From NCBI GenBank assembly GCA_030680175.1, contig JAUXWO010000136.1, positions 1 through 64,000 on the forward strand: a stretch of 64,000 nt of DNA. Reading direction: 5' to 3'. The DNA comes from Vicinamibacterales bacterium (lineage in GTDB: Bacteria; Acidobacteriota; Vicinamibacteria; Vicinamibacterales; UBA2999). Both the position numbers and the translations under genes were made by a program. Shown here piece after piece: positions 19,887 to 32,553 of the stretch (positions within the stretch are counted from its first letter, which is position 1; each line of letters starts with the position of its first letter). A model generated the notes under the pieces. That model saw only the letters and a list, made by a program, of their open reading frames with translations. It was not told the DNA's origin and did not search any database.

Positions 19887-20789
19887 GTGACCTTCCAAGA
19901 CCTCATCCTCAAGCTCTCGGCGTTCTGGGCGTCGCACGGCTGCCTGCTGCAGCAGCCGCTGGACCTCGAGGTGGGCGCGGGCACGTCGCACCCCGAGACG
20001 CTCTTCCGCGTCCTCGGCCCGGCGCCCTGGAACGTCGCCTACGTGCAGCCGTCGCGGCGTCCTGACGACGGACGGTTCGGCCAGAACCCCAACCGGCTGT
20101 TCAAGCACCATCAGTTCCAGGTCATCCTCAAGCCGTCCCCGGATGAGGTTCAGCAGATGTACCTCGCGAGCCTGGAGGCGTGCGGCATCAACCCGCACCT
20201 CCACGACATCCGCTTCGAGGAGGACAACTGGGAGTCCCCGACGCTCGGGGCCTGGGGGATCGGCTGGCAGGTGATGCTTGACGGCATGGAGATCACGCAG
20301 TTCACCTACTTCCAGCAGGTGGGCGGGATGGACCTGGCGCCGGTGTCGGCGGAGCTCACCTACGGCCTCGAGCGCATCGCGATGTTCCTGCAGAAGGTCG
20401 ACAACGTGTTCGATCTGGAGTGGGCCCCCGGCGTGTCCTACCGTGAGGTGCGCATGCGCGAGGAGGTGGAGCAGTCGCAGTACGCCTTCGGCCAGGTCGC
20501 GGGGATGAGCGCCGAGGACTTCGCCGCGCGCCACCGCGAGCTGTTCGATCAGTACTTCGCCCTGGGCCAGCAACTGCTGGACGCGAAGCTCCTGCTGCCG
20601 GCGCTCGAGTACTGTCTCAAGTGCTCGCACGCCTTCAATATCCTGGATGCCAGCGGCAGCGTCGGCGTCACCGAGCGCACGGCGTTCATCCTCCGCGTGC
20701 GCCAGCTTTCCGTGGCCATCTGCCGTGCCTACGCCGACGATGTGACGTCGACGGCGGCTGCCGAGGCGGCCGGCGTGCAGGGGTCATAA
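19887..20789 (+). CDS. glyQ: glycyl-tRNA synthetase alpha chain
   Basis: This is the catalytic subunit of the bacterial alpha2beta2 GlyRS. The 300-residue protein begins [18 protein letters not shown]. It has [15 protein letters not shown], the [19 protein letters not shown] pocket and [10 protein letters not shown] (motif 3). It starts at GTG. It is followed without spacing by glyS, whose GTG begins at the next base after the stop. Confidence 0.96.
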   Translation: MTFQDLILKLSAFWASHGCLLQQPLDLEVGAGTSHPETLFRVLGPAPWNVAYVQPSRRPDDGRFGQNPNRLFKHHQFQVILKPSPDEVQQMYLASLEACGINPHLHDIRFEEDNWESPTLGAWGIGWQVMLDGMEITQFTYFQQVGGMDLAPVSAELTYGLERIAMFLQKVDNVFDLEWAPGVSYREVRMREEVEQSQYAFGQVAGMSAEDFAARHRELFDQYFALGQQLLDAKLLLPALEYCLKCSHAFNILDASGSVGVTERTAFILRVRQLSVAICRAYADDVTSTAAAEAAGVQGS

Positions 20790-23017
20790 GTGGATCGCGA
20801 ACTGTTCATCGAGATTGGGACCGAAGAGATTCCCGCGAGCTGGCTGCCGCCGCTGACGACGGCCATCGGCGTGCAGGTCGAGACCGCGCTTGCGGCGCAC
20901 CGTCTCGCACCCGACGCCGCCATCGAGACCTACAGCACGCCCCGGCGCCTGGTCGTGCGCGTCGAGAAGGTCGCCGACCGCCAGTCGGACCACGAAGAGG
21001 TCGTGACGGGTCCGCCCGTCTCCGCGGCGTTCCGGCCCGATGGCGCGCCCACGCCCGCGGCCACCGGCTTTGCGAAGAAGCACGGCGTGGAGGTCGAGGC
21101 GCTCGAGCGCCTCGAGACGCCGAAGGGCGTCTACCTGGCGCACCGGCTGCAGCACCGCGGGAAGGCCGCGGTGGATGTCCTCCCCGACGTGCTGCACGCG
21201 GTGCTCCGCGGCCTGTCGTTCCCGAAGCAGATGCGCTGGGACGCGATGCTCGAGGACGGCCGGGGCGAGCTGCCGTTCGGGCGCCCGATCCGCTGGGTGA
21301 TCTTCCTCTACGGCGGCCGGGTCGTGCCGTTCACGATCTTCCGGACGCCGCTGGCCCAGGGGCCGCTGGTACAGGAGGTCCGCTCGGCCGCCGTGACGTA
21401 CGGCCACCGGTTCTTCACCACGAGCGGACGCGCGGGCCGCGCCATCAAGGTCAAGGGCTTCGACGACTACCGCAAGCGCCTCGCCGAGAACTTCGTCGTG
21501 CTCGAGCGGCACGAGCGCCACGACCGGATCGTCCGCGAACTGGACGTCGAGGCGCGCCGCCGCGGCGGACGCGTGGCGCGGACCCTCGTCGGCAGCCAGT
21601 TGCTCGACGAGGTCCCGGACCTGGTCGAGTACCCCGCGGTCGTCTCGGGCGCCTTCGCCGAGGAGTTCCTCACGCTCCCCGACGAAGTGCTGACGACAAC
21701 GATGATTCACCATCAGCACTTCTTCCCGGTCGTCAACGATCAGGCGCAGTTGCTGCCCGTGTTCCTCGCCGTGCTCAACATGCAGCCCGAGAAGCCGGAG
21801 GTCGTGGCGCGGAACCTCGAGCGCGTGCTGACGGCGCGGCTGCGCGATGCGCGGTTCTTCTATGAAGCCGACCGGCGCGAGGGGCTCGAGGCCCGGCTGC
21901 CGCGGCTCGGCACCGTGCTGTTCCACAAGAAGCTCGGCAGCTATCAGGACAAGGCCGGGCGCGTGGCGGCCCTCGCACGGTGGATCGCCGCCGACGTCCT
22001 CGGCGAGTCCGCAGCGGTGGCGGCACACGCCGAGCGCGCCGGCCGGCTGTGCAAGGCGGACCTGGCGTCCGACATGGTGCGCGAACTCACCGAGCTCCAG
22101 GGCACGATGGGCGGCATCTACGCGCGCGAGGACGGGGAGCCCGAGGAGGTCTGGCGCGCCATCGCGCACCACTACCTGCCCCTCGGCGTCGAGGCGGACG
22201 CGCCGCCGGGTCCGGCCGACCTCGGTCCGGCCGCGTGCACGTGGGCGGCCGTGTCGATGGCGGACAAGCTCGACACCCTCGCCGGCATGTTCGCCGCGGG
22301 GGAGCGGCCGACGGGATCCCGCGATCCCTATGGGCTGCGCCGCGCGGCGCAGGGGCTCGTGCGGATCCTCGTGGACCTCCCCGAGCTCACCGGCCTGGAA
22401 CTGCGGCTGACGCTGGGGCCGCTGGTGGCGCGGGCGGCGGCGGCGTTCCCGTCCAGTGACGAGGCGTCGCTGGCGTCGTTGTGGGCGTTCCTCGGGGACC
22501 GGATTCAGCACACGCTCGAGCAGCGGGGCAACGACGTGCGCAACGTGCGCGCGGTGACGCATGGCCCGACCGCGGCCGTCAGCCCGCTCGTCGCGCGCCG
22601 CAAGCTGGACGTGCTGCCCGCGATGGCCGGGTCGGCGGAGTTCACGGCGCTCGCGGGCCTGTTCAAGCGCGTGCGCAACATCGCGAAGCACCTCGACGAC
22701 GCGGCGTTCGCCGCGGCCGAGGCCGCGGGGCCGGCGCTCGGGACGGTGCTGGTGGAGCCGGCCGAGCTGGCGCTGCTGGCGGAGCTCGACGCGCGCGGGC
22801 CCGTCATCGCACGCGCGGTGGCGGAGGGCGCGGGGTTTGCCGCGGCGTTCGCGGAGGCGGCACGCTTCGCCCCCGCGGTCGCGACGTTCTTCGATGACGT
22901 ACTGGTGATGGCGGACGAGCCCGCCGTGAAGACCGCGCGACTGCGGTTGATGCGCCGGCTCGAGGCCTTGATTCTATCGTTGGCGGATGTATCCGAGATC
23001 GTAGCCGAGGAGAAGTG

Positions 23018-23018
<1 letters not shown>
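20790..23018 (+). CDS. glyS: glycyl-tRNA synthetase beta chain
   Basis: The beta chain binds tRNA-Gly and is needed for charging by GlyQ. The 742-residue protein begins with the family signature LFIEIGTEEIPASWLP. It has the FPKQMRW element and HHQHFFPV. The HD-like and DALR anticodon regions are at the C-terminus (FLGDRIQHTLEQRG, then FKRVRNIAKHL). It is somewhat longer than the common 690 residues. Its TGA is followed at once by the ppdK ATG. Confidence 0.95.
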
Positions 23019-25897
<2,879 letters not shown>

Positions 25898-25905
25898 GTT
25901 CGGGG

Positions 25906-25937
25906 CGGGGGAGGACTGGACGGCCAGTCCTCCCCCG
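25906..25937 (+). terminator. perfect 14-bp hairpin after ppdK
   Basis: CGGGGGAGGACTGG, loop ACGG, CCAGTCCTCCCCCG lies nine bases after the ppdK stop. There is no T-run, so it may act as a factor-assisted terminator or as a 3' RNA stabiliser. Confidence 0.6.
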
Positions 25938-25969
25938 ACACCGTCGGCGCGCGTGCCAGAGGCCGGCCC

Positions 25970-26935
25970 ATGATTCGATGCTTCGTCCACGCCGATGGCG
26001 CCACCCGGGAGGCGGAGCGGGTCGACCCGGCCTGGCTGGCGCCCGACAGCGGGGTGTTCGTCTGGGCCGAGATCCAGGCGCCGGACGAGGCCGACGCCCG
26101 TGTGATGCACGAGGTGTTCGGCTTCCACGCCCTCGCGATCGAGGACGCCATGGAGGCGACCCACCACCCCAAGGTGGAGGGCTACCAGGGCTATCTGTAT
26201 CTGGTGCTCCACGGCATCAACTTCAGCCCGGATGAGCACGTCTTCGACACCCACGATACCGACTTCTTCCTGGGCCCCAACTACCTTGTGACCGTGCACG
26301 ACGGGCAGCGCCGCAGCATCCGTCATGTGAGCGAGCTCTGCGCCCGGAGTCCGCGGATCATGGAGGAGGGCCCCGTCGCCCTGCTGCACCGGATCGTGGA
26401 CACCATGGCGGACCACTACCGGCCCGAGGTCGATGAGCTCGAGGACCGGATCAACGCGCTCGAAGACCTCGTCATCGAAGCGCCCGGGGGGTCGCTGATG
26501 GCCGACATCCTCGCGATCAAGCGCGACGTGTCCGGGCTGCGCCGCATCGTCATCCCCCAACGTGACGTCGTGGCGCGTCTGGCGCGCCGCGAGTTCGATC
26601 AGATCAGCCAGGAGATGGCGTACCGCTTCCGCGACGTCTACGACCAGTTCGTCCGCATGTCGGACGACGCGATGATGTACCAGGACCGGATCACGGGCAT
26701 CCTCGACGCGCACCTGGCGACGGTGTCGAACCAGCTGGCGCAGGTCTCGAAGCTGCTCGCGGTCGTGGCCGTGCTCTTCGGCCCGCTGACGGTGATTACC
26801 GGCATCTACGGCATGAACGTCGTCCTGCCGGTCCTGCCGGGCGGCGAGCCGATGCAGTTCTGGTGGGTGATGGGCTTCATGGCCCTGTCGAGCGGCGGCC
26901 TGTTCGGGCTCTTCCGGCGGATGCGCTGGCTCTGA
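25970..26935 (+). CDS. corA: CorA-family divalent cation channel
   Basis: CorA proteins are pentameric Mg/Co channels of the inner membrane. The 321-residue protein has the N-terminal alpha/beta domain, long helices (residues 140-280) and two C-terminal transmembrane helices. Between them is the YGMNV form of the GMN selectivity motif. The end is basic (RRMRWL). It overlaps mutL by one base. A palindromic hairpin separates it from ppdK. Confidence 0.93.
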   Translation: MIRCFVHADGATREAERVDPAWLAPDSGVFVWAEIQAPDEADARVMHEVFGFHALAIEDAMEATHHPKVEGYQGYLYLVLHGINFSPDEHVFDTHDTDFFLGPNYLVTVHDGQRRSIRHVSELCARSPRIMEEGPVALLHRIVDTMADHYRPEVDELEDRINALEDLVIEAPGGSLMADILAIKRDVSGLRRIVIPQRDVVARLARREFDQISQEMAYRFRDVYDQFVRMSDDAMMYQDRITGILDAHLATVSNQLAQVSKLLAVVAVLFGPLTVITGIYGMNVVLPVLPGGEPMQFWWVMGFMALSSGGLFGLFRRMRWL

Positions 26936-28719
26936 TGGCGAGAATCACCAAACTGCCCGACGACCTCGCGAATCAGATCGCGGCCGGGGAGGTCGTCGAG
27001 CGGCCGGCCGCCGTCGTCAAGGAACTGGTCGAGAACGCGATCGACGCCGAGGCCCGCCGCATCGTCATCACCGTCGAGTTCGGCGGCAAGAAGCTCATTC
27101 GCGTCGAAGACGATGGCGTCGGGATGGACCCCGAGGACGCGCGGCTCTGCCTGGAACGGCATGCGACGAGCAAGATTCGCCGTGCCGACGACCTCGGAGC
27201 CATCGTGACCCTGGGCTTCCGCGGGGAGGCCCTGCCCAGCATCGCGTCCGTGTCGCACTTCCGGCTGCGCACCCGCGCGCGCGGCGCCGACAGCGGCACG
27301 GAGGTGCGGGTCAATGCCGGCCTCCTCGAATCCGTCATGGAGGCGGGCGGCCCGGAGGGGACCCTCATCGAGGTGGGCGACCTCTTCTACAATCTGCCCG
27401 CGCGCCGGAAGTTCCTCAAGTCCGACGCGGGCGAGGCCGCACAGGTCTCGCGCGTCGTCACGCAGCTGGCGATGTGCTATCCGGAGGTCGGCTTCACGCT
27501 CACCAGCGCGGGCCGCAAGGTGCTGGCGACGCCGCCGGTCGGCAGCCTGCACGATCGGCTGTACCAGGTGTATGGCGATCGGATGGACCTCGTGGAGGTG
27601 CGCAAGGAGGCGGGGGGCCTCACCCTCTTTGGCTTCGTCGCCGCGCTGGCGGAGCAGGGGCCGACCCGCGGGCCCCAGCACGTCTTCGTCAACCGGCGCA
27701 TCGTCAAGGACCGGACGATCGCGCACGCCATCCTCGACGCCTACAGCGTCTCCACCGTGAAGGAACGCAGCCCCGAGGTGCATCTCTTCCTGGAGATCCC
27801 GCCCGATCGCGTGGACGTCAACGTCCATCCGACGAAGGCCGAAGTGCGCTTCAAGGAGCAGTCGCTGGTGCACGAGATCGTGCGCCGCGGCGTGGGCGAC
27901 GCGCTCGGGCGCGGCCCCGCGCCGGAACTGCAGCTGCGTCCGTCGGATCTGCTGCCGGGACGGCCTGTCGACCAGAGCATTCCCGGCGTGCTCGGGGGGG
28001 GCATCTACACGAATCGATGGGCGCCCGGCGCAGGGGCTTCGGGGGCCACGGGGACGGAGCCGCAGGGACTCACCGGGGCTTCGGGGGCGGCGGGGACGGC
28101 GGCGGTGCCCGGGGGCGTGCCCCATGATGGGGCCTCGCCCGTGCGGCCGATGATCCCGCTGGGACAGTTCCGCGACACCTTCATCCTCGCGATCGACGAT
28201 GAGGGGGTGGCCATCATCGATCAGCATGTCGCGCATGAGCGCGTGCTGTTCGAGCGCATCATGGCGCGGCTCACGAGCGGGCCGCTCGAGAGCCAGGGGT
28301 TGCTGGTTCCCATCGTCATGGACCTGCCACCGGGGGCGCGCCAGGTGTTGACGGAGCGGCGTGAGGAACTCGCACGCTTCGGGTTCGAGATCGAACCGTT
28401 CGGGGGCGACAGCATCAAGGTGTCGGCCGTGCCGGCGCTGCTGCCGCGGGCCGAGAGCGAGGCGGCGATTCGCGCGCTGGCCGACGATCTGGACGGCCTG
28501 GACCGCGGACTGCGGATCGAAGACGGCCTGAAGCGCATCGCCGCCCTGATGGCGTGTCATGCGGCGGTCAAGGCCAATGACCGGCTCACCCACGAGAAGA
28601 TGGTCCACATCCTCGACGAGCTGCGGGCCACCGCCTACTCGACGATCTGCCCGCACGGCCGCCCCGTGATGTTGCGCATTACCCGCCGCGAGATCGAGAA
28701 GAACTTCGATCGCATCTGA
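26935..28719 (+). CDS. mutL: DNA mismatch repair protein MutL
   Basis: MutL links MutS to strand incision in mismatch repair. The 594-residue protein has the GHKL ATPase motifs (NQIAAGEVVERP, DDGVGMD, GFRGEALPSI). A flexible Gly/Ala/Ser linker at about 360-395 has a GASGATG/GASGAAG repeat. The C-terminal endonuclease motif DQHVAHERVLFE is near residue 429. The metal-site partners ACHAAVKA and CPHGRP are present. It is thus likely an incising MutL, as in bacteria without MutH. The ATG shares a base with the corA stop. The track ORF starts 24 codons too early. Confidence 0.95.
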   Translation: MARITKLPDDLANQIAAGEVVERPAAVVKELVENAIDAEARRIVITVEFGGKKLIRVEDDGVGMDPEDARLCLERHATSKIRRADDLGAIVTLGFRGEALPSIASVSHFRLRTRARGADSGTEVRVNAGLLESVMEAGGPEGTLIEVGDLFYNLPARRKFLKSDAGEAAQVSRVVTQLAMCYPEVGFTLTSAGRKVLATPPVGSLHDRLYQVYGDRMDLVEVRKEAGGLTLFGFVAALAEQGPTRGPQHVFVNRRIVKDRTIAHAILDAYSVSTVKERSPEVHLFLEIPPDRVDVNVHPTKAEVRFKEQSLVHEIVRRGVGDALGRGPAPELQLRPSDLLPGRPVDQSIPGVLGGGIYTNRWAPGAGASGATGTEPQGLTGASGAAGTAAVPGGVPHDGASPVRPMIPLGQFRDTFILAIDDEGVAIIDQHVAHERVLFERIMARLTSGPLESQGLLVPIVMDLPPGARQVLTERREELARFGFEIEPFGGDSIKVSAVPALLPRAESEAAIRALADDLDGLDRGLRIEDGLKRIAALMACHAAVKANDRLTHEKMVHILDELRATAYSTICPHGRPVMLRITRREIEKNFDRI

Positions 28720-28725
28720 TAGGAT
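28720..28725 (+). promoter_or_regulatory. TAGGAT box six bases before the next GTG
   Basis: This -10-like hexamer overlaps the end of mutL and precedes the GTG of the membrane hydrolase by six bases, consistent with a leaderless start. Confidence 0.3.
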
Positions 28726-28731
28726 GCGCGC

Positions 28732-30228
28732 GTGTTGACCGCGGAGGCGCACGCGCGCGACATGGCCGGACCCGCGCCGGGCGCCGGACCGGTGGGCCTG
28801 TTGCTGGTGCACGGGATCGGCAGCCAGGCGAGAGGGCAGTCGCTCGACGGCCTGCTCGCCGGGCTGCGCGCGGCGTGCGGGGACGTCCTCGTGGTCGAGC
28901 GCCGTGCCGAGGACCATGCCGTGCTCGAGGGCCTCGGGCGGCGTGTGCACGTCGTCGAGGTGTTCTGGGCCGACCTGCTGCATGGCGAGACCGTCCGCGG
29001 GACGTTCGACTTCGATCGCGTCTTCGAGGTCGTCTGGTTTCCGCTGTTCAACCATCGTCAGGGCCGCTTCGCGGCGGAAATCGTGTCGCGCGCGGTGGTG
29101 TGGCGGTGGACGTGGATCCTGGCGCCGCTCAGCGTCCTCCTGTCGGTGGGCCTGGCCGGCGCGCGCATGCTGGCCGCGATCCCGACCGGGGTGATGCGGG
29201 CGCGGGCGCGCACACCGATGACGCATCCCGGGGGCGGGTCGTTCGGCGCGCGACTCGTGGCGCGCGTGCGGGAGGCACGGCATCCCGACGCGAAGCGCAC
29301 GCTGCTCGACGATGTGCTCGATGAGGTGGTGGGGGATGTCTTCAACTACGTGCACGGCACGGGCGATGCGTTTCCGGTCGCGAGCCTCCAGAACGACACG
29401 CTGAAGGCGAACGTGGCCGGGGTGCACGCGCGCTTCATCAGCGGCGCGGAGCGCGCCGTGGCGGAGGGCTGCACGGAGATCCAGGTGCTGGCGCACAGCC
29501 TGGGCACCGTCGTTGCCTTCCGCGGCATGTGTCCGGACACGCCGGCGGGGCCGGACGCCGCGGCGCGCCTGACGCGCTTCTACACCATTGGCAGCCCCCT
29601 CGAGAAGTTCCGCTTCTTCTGGACGCGCCTGGTGGAGCGCCCGCACCACGGTCCGGCGATTGTCGCGGGGGCACGGCTCGTGGCCGCCGCCGGGCCCGGG
29701 TTGCGGTGGGACAACTTCCACAGCGCCCTCGACCTGGTGTCGGGCCGGCTCAAACCCTTCGCGGGCTGGCCGGCGCCCGTCAATCACACGGTGGCGGGCC
29801 TCGGCGGGCTGGTGACGTCGCACACGTCCTACACCGGCAGCCCGCTGCTCATCGAGATGCTGCTCGCGGGCCTGACGGGAGCCGCGCGCACGATCCAGGT
29901 GCCGTGGCCGCGCCGCGTACGGCGGCAGATCATCACCCTCGGCGAGAACCTGGTGGCGCCGGTGACCCTCGTCGCCCTGGCCCTGTTCGGATTGGGTATC
30001 CTCGGCGGGATGGCCTGGTTCACCGGGTGGCTCGTGGCCACGCCCCTCGAGTGGCTGGGCCTCGGCGGCGTCGCACAGGGCGTGCGGATCTACTTCGTGG
30101 CGTCGGTCCTGTTCGTGGCGACGGTCGTCTCCGTCGGCCTCGGCCGATCGCGGGCGCGTGAGCTGCACGCGCGGTTCTGGGCCGGGGAGGCGCGGTCCGA
30201 GTCGAGCGGCGGCGCCGAGCCCGCATGA
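28732..30228 (+). CDS. membrane-associated alpha/beta-hydrolase-like protein
   Basis: This 498-residue protein of unknown function has alpha/beta-hydrolase marks. LLLVHGIGSQ near residues 23-32 resembles the oxyanion strand. VLAHSLGTVVAF near 252-263 has the nucleophile elbow (H-S-L-G). IGSPLEKFRFFW follows. Hydrophobic helices are at about 124-145 and near the C-terminus (about 402-425 and 445-470), so it is probably anchored in the inner membrane with the hydrolase domain between. The third catalytic residue is not clear. The GTG at 28732 is the track start; an ATG at 28762 is possible. Confidence 0.7.
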   Translation: MLTAEAHARDMAGPAPGAGPVGLLLVHGIGSQARGQSLDGLLAGLRAACGDVLVVERRAEDHAVLEGLGRRVHVVEVFWADLLHGETVRGTFDFDRVFEVVWFPLFNHRQGRFAAEIVSRAVVWRWTWILAPLSVLLSVGLAGARMLAAIPTGVMRARARTPMTHPGGGSFGARLVARVREARHPDAKRTLLDDVLDEVVGDVFNYVHGTGDAFPVASLQNDTLKANVAGVHARFISGAERAVAEGCTEIQVLAHSLGTVVAFRGMCPDTPAGPDAAARLTRFYTIGSPLEKFRFFWTRLVERPHHGPAIVAGARLVAAAGPGLRWDNFHSALDLVSGRLKPFAGWPAPVNHTVAGLGGLVTSHTSYTGSPLLIEMLLAGLTGAARTIQVPWPRRVRRQIITLGENLVAPVTLVALALFGLGILGGMAWFTGWLVATPLEWLGLGGVAQGVRIYFVASVLFVATVVSVGLGRSRARELHARFWAGEARSESSGGAEPA

Positions 30229-30319
30229 CGGCCCGGGCGAGGTTCAGGTGATCGCGGGCTCGGTGCTCGCCGTGGTGATCGTGGGCGCGCACCTGAAGGC
30301 CTGGATGGTGCGCTGACCC

Positions 30320-31678
30320 TCACTCCTCGCGCCGCGGTGCCTGCGCGCGCCGCTCGCGCTTGATGGCGTTCCAGCCATCGAGGCGCCGCTTGATCTCCTT
30401 CTCGAATCCGCGCTCGGGCGGCGTGTAGAACTGCCGGCCGCGCAGGCGTTCGGGGAGGCAGTCCATGTCGGTGACGGCCTCGGCGTCGTCATGCGCGTAC
30501 TGGTAGCCCTTGCCGTAGTCGAGCTGCTGCATCAGCCGCGTCGGCGCGTTGCGCAGATGCAGGGGCACGGGTTCCGCCACGTCGCGTCCCGCCGCCTCGG
30601 CCGCGGCGGTGTACGCGGCGTAGACGGCGTGGCTCTTGGGCGCCGTTGCGAGGTAGAGCGCGGCCTGCGCGAGCGCCGTGTTGCCTTCCGGCATCCCGAG
30701 GAAGTGCACGGCCTCCTTGGCCGCCACCGCCACCGTCAGCGCCTGCGGGTCGGCGTTGCCGACATCCTCGGAGGCGAAGCGCACCAGCCGCCGGGCGATG
30801 TAGAGCGGGTCCTCGCCGGCTTCGACCATGCGCGCCAGCCAGTAGACCGACGCATCGGGGTCGCTGTTGCGCATCGACTTGTGCAGCGCCGAGATGATGT
30901 TGAAGTGCTGCTCGCCGCCCTTGTCGTAGAGCAGCATGCGCCGCTGCATCATGCTCTCGAGGAGCGGCAGGTCGACGCGCGCCGGGCCGGTGGCCTGCGG
31001 CGCCGACGAGACCGCCAGGTGCAACAGGTTGAGCGCCGAGCGGGCGTCGCCGCTCGAGAGCCGCGCCATGGCGGCCAGCGCCTCGGGCGTGACCTCGGGC
31101 GCCTGGCGGCCGAGGCCGCGCTCCTCGTCCGCGACGGCCTGTTCGAGAATGCGCACGAGGGCGGCCTCGTCGAGGGGCTGGAGGACGAACACCTTGGACC
31201 GCGACAGCAGCGCCGCGTTCACCTCGAACGACGGGTTCTCCGTCGTGGCGCCGATGAGCACGATGTCTCCGGCCTCGACGCGCGGCAGGAAGGCGTCCTG
31301 CTGTGCCTTGTTGAACCGGTGGATCTCGTCGATGAAGACGATGGTGCGGCGGCCATGGCGGCGGCGCTCCGCCTCGGCCTCGGCCATCACCTCGCGAATC
31401 TCCTTGATGCCGGACAGCACGGCGCTGAAGGCGATGAAGCGCGCGCGCGTGACGTCCGCAATGATGCGGGCCAACGTGGTCTTGCCGGTGCCGGGCGGCC
31501 CCCACAGGATGATCGACTGCAGCAGGTCGCGCTCGATCGCCTCGCGCAGCGGGCGGCCGCGCCCGAGCAGGGCTTCCTGGCCGACGATCTCGTCGAGCGT
31601 GCGCGGCCGCATGCGCTCGGGTAGCGGCAGCGTGCGCGGGTCGAGCGGCCGTTCGGGTTCGTCGAAGAGGGAGGTCAT
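30320..31678 (-). CDS. rarA: replication-associated recombination protein A (RarA/MgsA)
   Basis: RarA is an AAA+ ATPase of the clamp-loader clade that acts at stalled replication forks. The 452-residue protein begins TSLFDEPERPLDPRTLP. It has Walker A WGPPGTGKTTLAR, Walker B TIVFIDEIHRFNK and sensor GATTENPSFEVN. A C-terminal oligomerisation region contains ALYLATAPKSHAVYAAY. The ATG at 31678 overlaps the upstream methyltransferase stop by four bases. The track version adds 114 shadow residues. Confidence 0.93.
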   Translation of the reverse strand: MTSLFDEPERPLDPRTLPLPERMRPRTLDEIVGQEALLGRGRPLREAIERDLLQSIILWGPPGTGKTTLARIIADVTRARFIAFSAVLSGIKEIREVMAEAEAERRRHGRRTIVFIDEIHRFNKAQQDAFLPRVEAGDIVLIGATTENPSFEVNAALLSRSKVFVLQPLDEAALVRILEQAVADEERGLGRQAPEVTPEALAAMARLSSGDARSALNLLHLAVSSAPQATGPARVDLPLLESMMQRRMLLYDKGGEQHFNIISALHKSMRNSDPDASVYWLARMVEAGEDPLYIARRLVRFASEDVGNADPQALTVAVAAKEAVHFLGMPEGNTALAQAALYLATAPKSHAVYAAYTAAAEAAGRDVAEPVPLHLRNAPTRLMQQLDYGKGYQYAHDDAEAVTDMDCLPERLRGRQFYTPPERGFEKEIKRRLDGWNAIKRERRAQAPRREE

Positions 31679-32472
31679 CGCGTGCCGTCCACGCGCTGCC
31701 GGCGCGCTTCGTACAAGAGAAGCCCGGCCGTCACCGCGACGTTCAGCGACTCGACGGGCGCGGCCATCGGGATGGACACGAGGGTGTCGCATCGGGCGAG
31801 CAGGTCCGGCGCGAGGCCGGGGCCTTCGCCGCCGACCAGCACCGCCGTGGGTCCGGTGAGCGCGGCGTCGACGAACGGCGTCCCGCCGCGTGGCGCCGTG
31901 GCGACGAGGCGGAGGCCGGCCTGCTGCAGGGCATCGAGGGCGGCCGGCAGATCCGGTTCGACCACGACGGGCAGTCGCAGGCTGCTGCCCATGGCGGCCC
32001 GCAGCGCCTTCCAGCCCCACGGGTCGGCCGACGCCCCGGTGAAGACCGCGCCTGTCGCGCCCGCGGCTTCGGCGACCCTGATGGCCGCGCCGACGTTGCC
32101 GGGATCCTGGAGGGCGGCGCCGACGAGCACGAGGGCAGGGGAGGGCCGGAGCACGGCGTCGATGGCGGGATCGGGCCGCTCCGCGAGGGCGACGATCCCC
32201 GACGGCGTGCGCACCGGGCTCATCGCTTCGAGCACGTTGCCCGTCACGTGCGTCAGGGGCACGCCGCTCGCGCGCACCTCGTCGAGCAACGCGGCTTCCT
32301 CATCCGACCACGGCGCCACGGCGACGGCGACCTGCGCCAGCGGGAGGCCGGTGCGCACGGCTTCGGCCACGAGGTGCCAGCCATCGAGCAGCAGGGGCTG
32401 GTCGCGGCCGCCGCGCGCGGCCTCGCGACACGCGCGAACCAGGGGATGCTGACGGCTCGAGATCACGGACAT
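31675..32472 (-). CDS. SpoU/TrmH-family RNA 2'-O-methyltransferase
   Basis: This 265-residue SAM-dependent enzyme methylates a ribose 2'-OH, probably in 23S rRNA. An N-terminal substrate-binding region (SSRQHPLVRACREA) precedes the knotted SPOUT domain. The three SpoU motifs are present: LQDPGNVGAAIRVAEAAGA, VLVGGEGPGL and IPMAAPVESLNVAVTAG. The target (RlmB-like or TsnR-like) cannot be set from sequence. The ATG at 32472 replaces a track start placed inside greA on the opposite strand. It forms an operon with rarA. Confidence 0.88.
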   Translation of the reverse strand: MSVISSRQHPLVRACREAARGGRDQPLLLDGWHLVAEAVRTGLPLAQVAVAVAPWSDEEAALLDEVRASGVPLTHVTGNVLEAMSPVRTPSGIVALAERPDPAIDAVLRPSPALVLVGAALQDPGNVGAAIRVAEAAGATGAVFTGASADPWGWKALRAAMGSSLRLPVVVEPDLPAALDALQQAGLRLVATAPRGGTPFVDAALTGPTAVLVGGEGPGLAPDLLARCDTLVSIPMAAPVESLNVAVTAGLLLYEARRQRVDGTR

Positions 32473-32494
32473 CGATGCAGGGGCTCCGCCGACG

Positions 32495-32538
32495 ATAGTA
32501 CTCCCTCCGGAGGACGCCTGGGGGGGGTGTGCTAGACT
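32495..32538. promoter_or_regulatory. divergent -10 boxes of the SpoU gene and greA
   Basis: TACTAT is read on the minus strand at 32500-32495, 22 bases before the methyltransferase ATG. GCTAGACT is read on the plus strand at 32531-32538, just before greA. The two genes share this 80-bp spacer. Confidence 0.35.
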
Positions 32539-32553
32539 CCAGTGTTTGAACCC

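Noticed and set aside
20784-22691. 635-residue minus-strand ORF
   Set aside because: It is antisense to glyS and lacks domain signatures.
26806-30168. 1120-residue ORF on the minus strand
   Set aside because: It runs opposite corA, mutL and the hydrolase gene, all well supported. Its sequence is Arg/His/Asp-rich low complexity, typical of antisense frames in GC-rich DNA.
30248-30316. 22-codon ORF from GTG after the membrane hydrolase gene
   Set aside because: It is hydrophobic but too short, with no ribosome site or context to support it.
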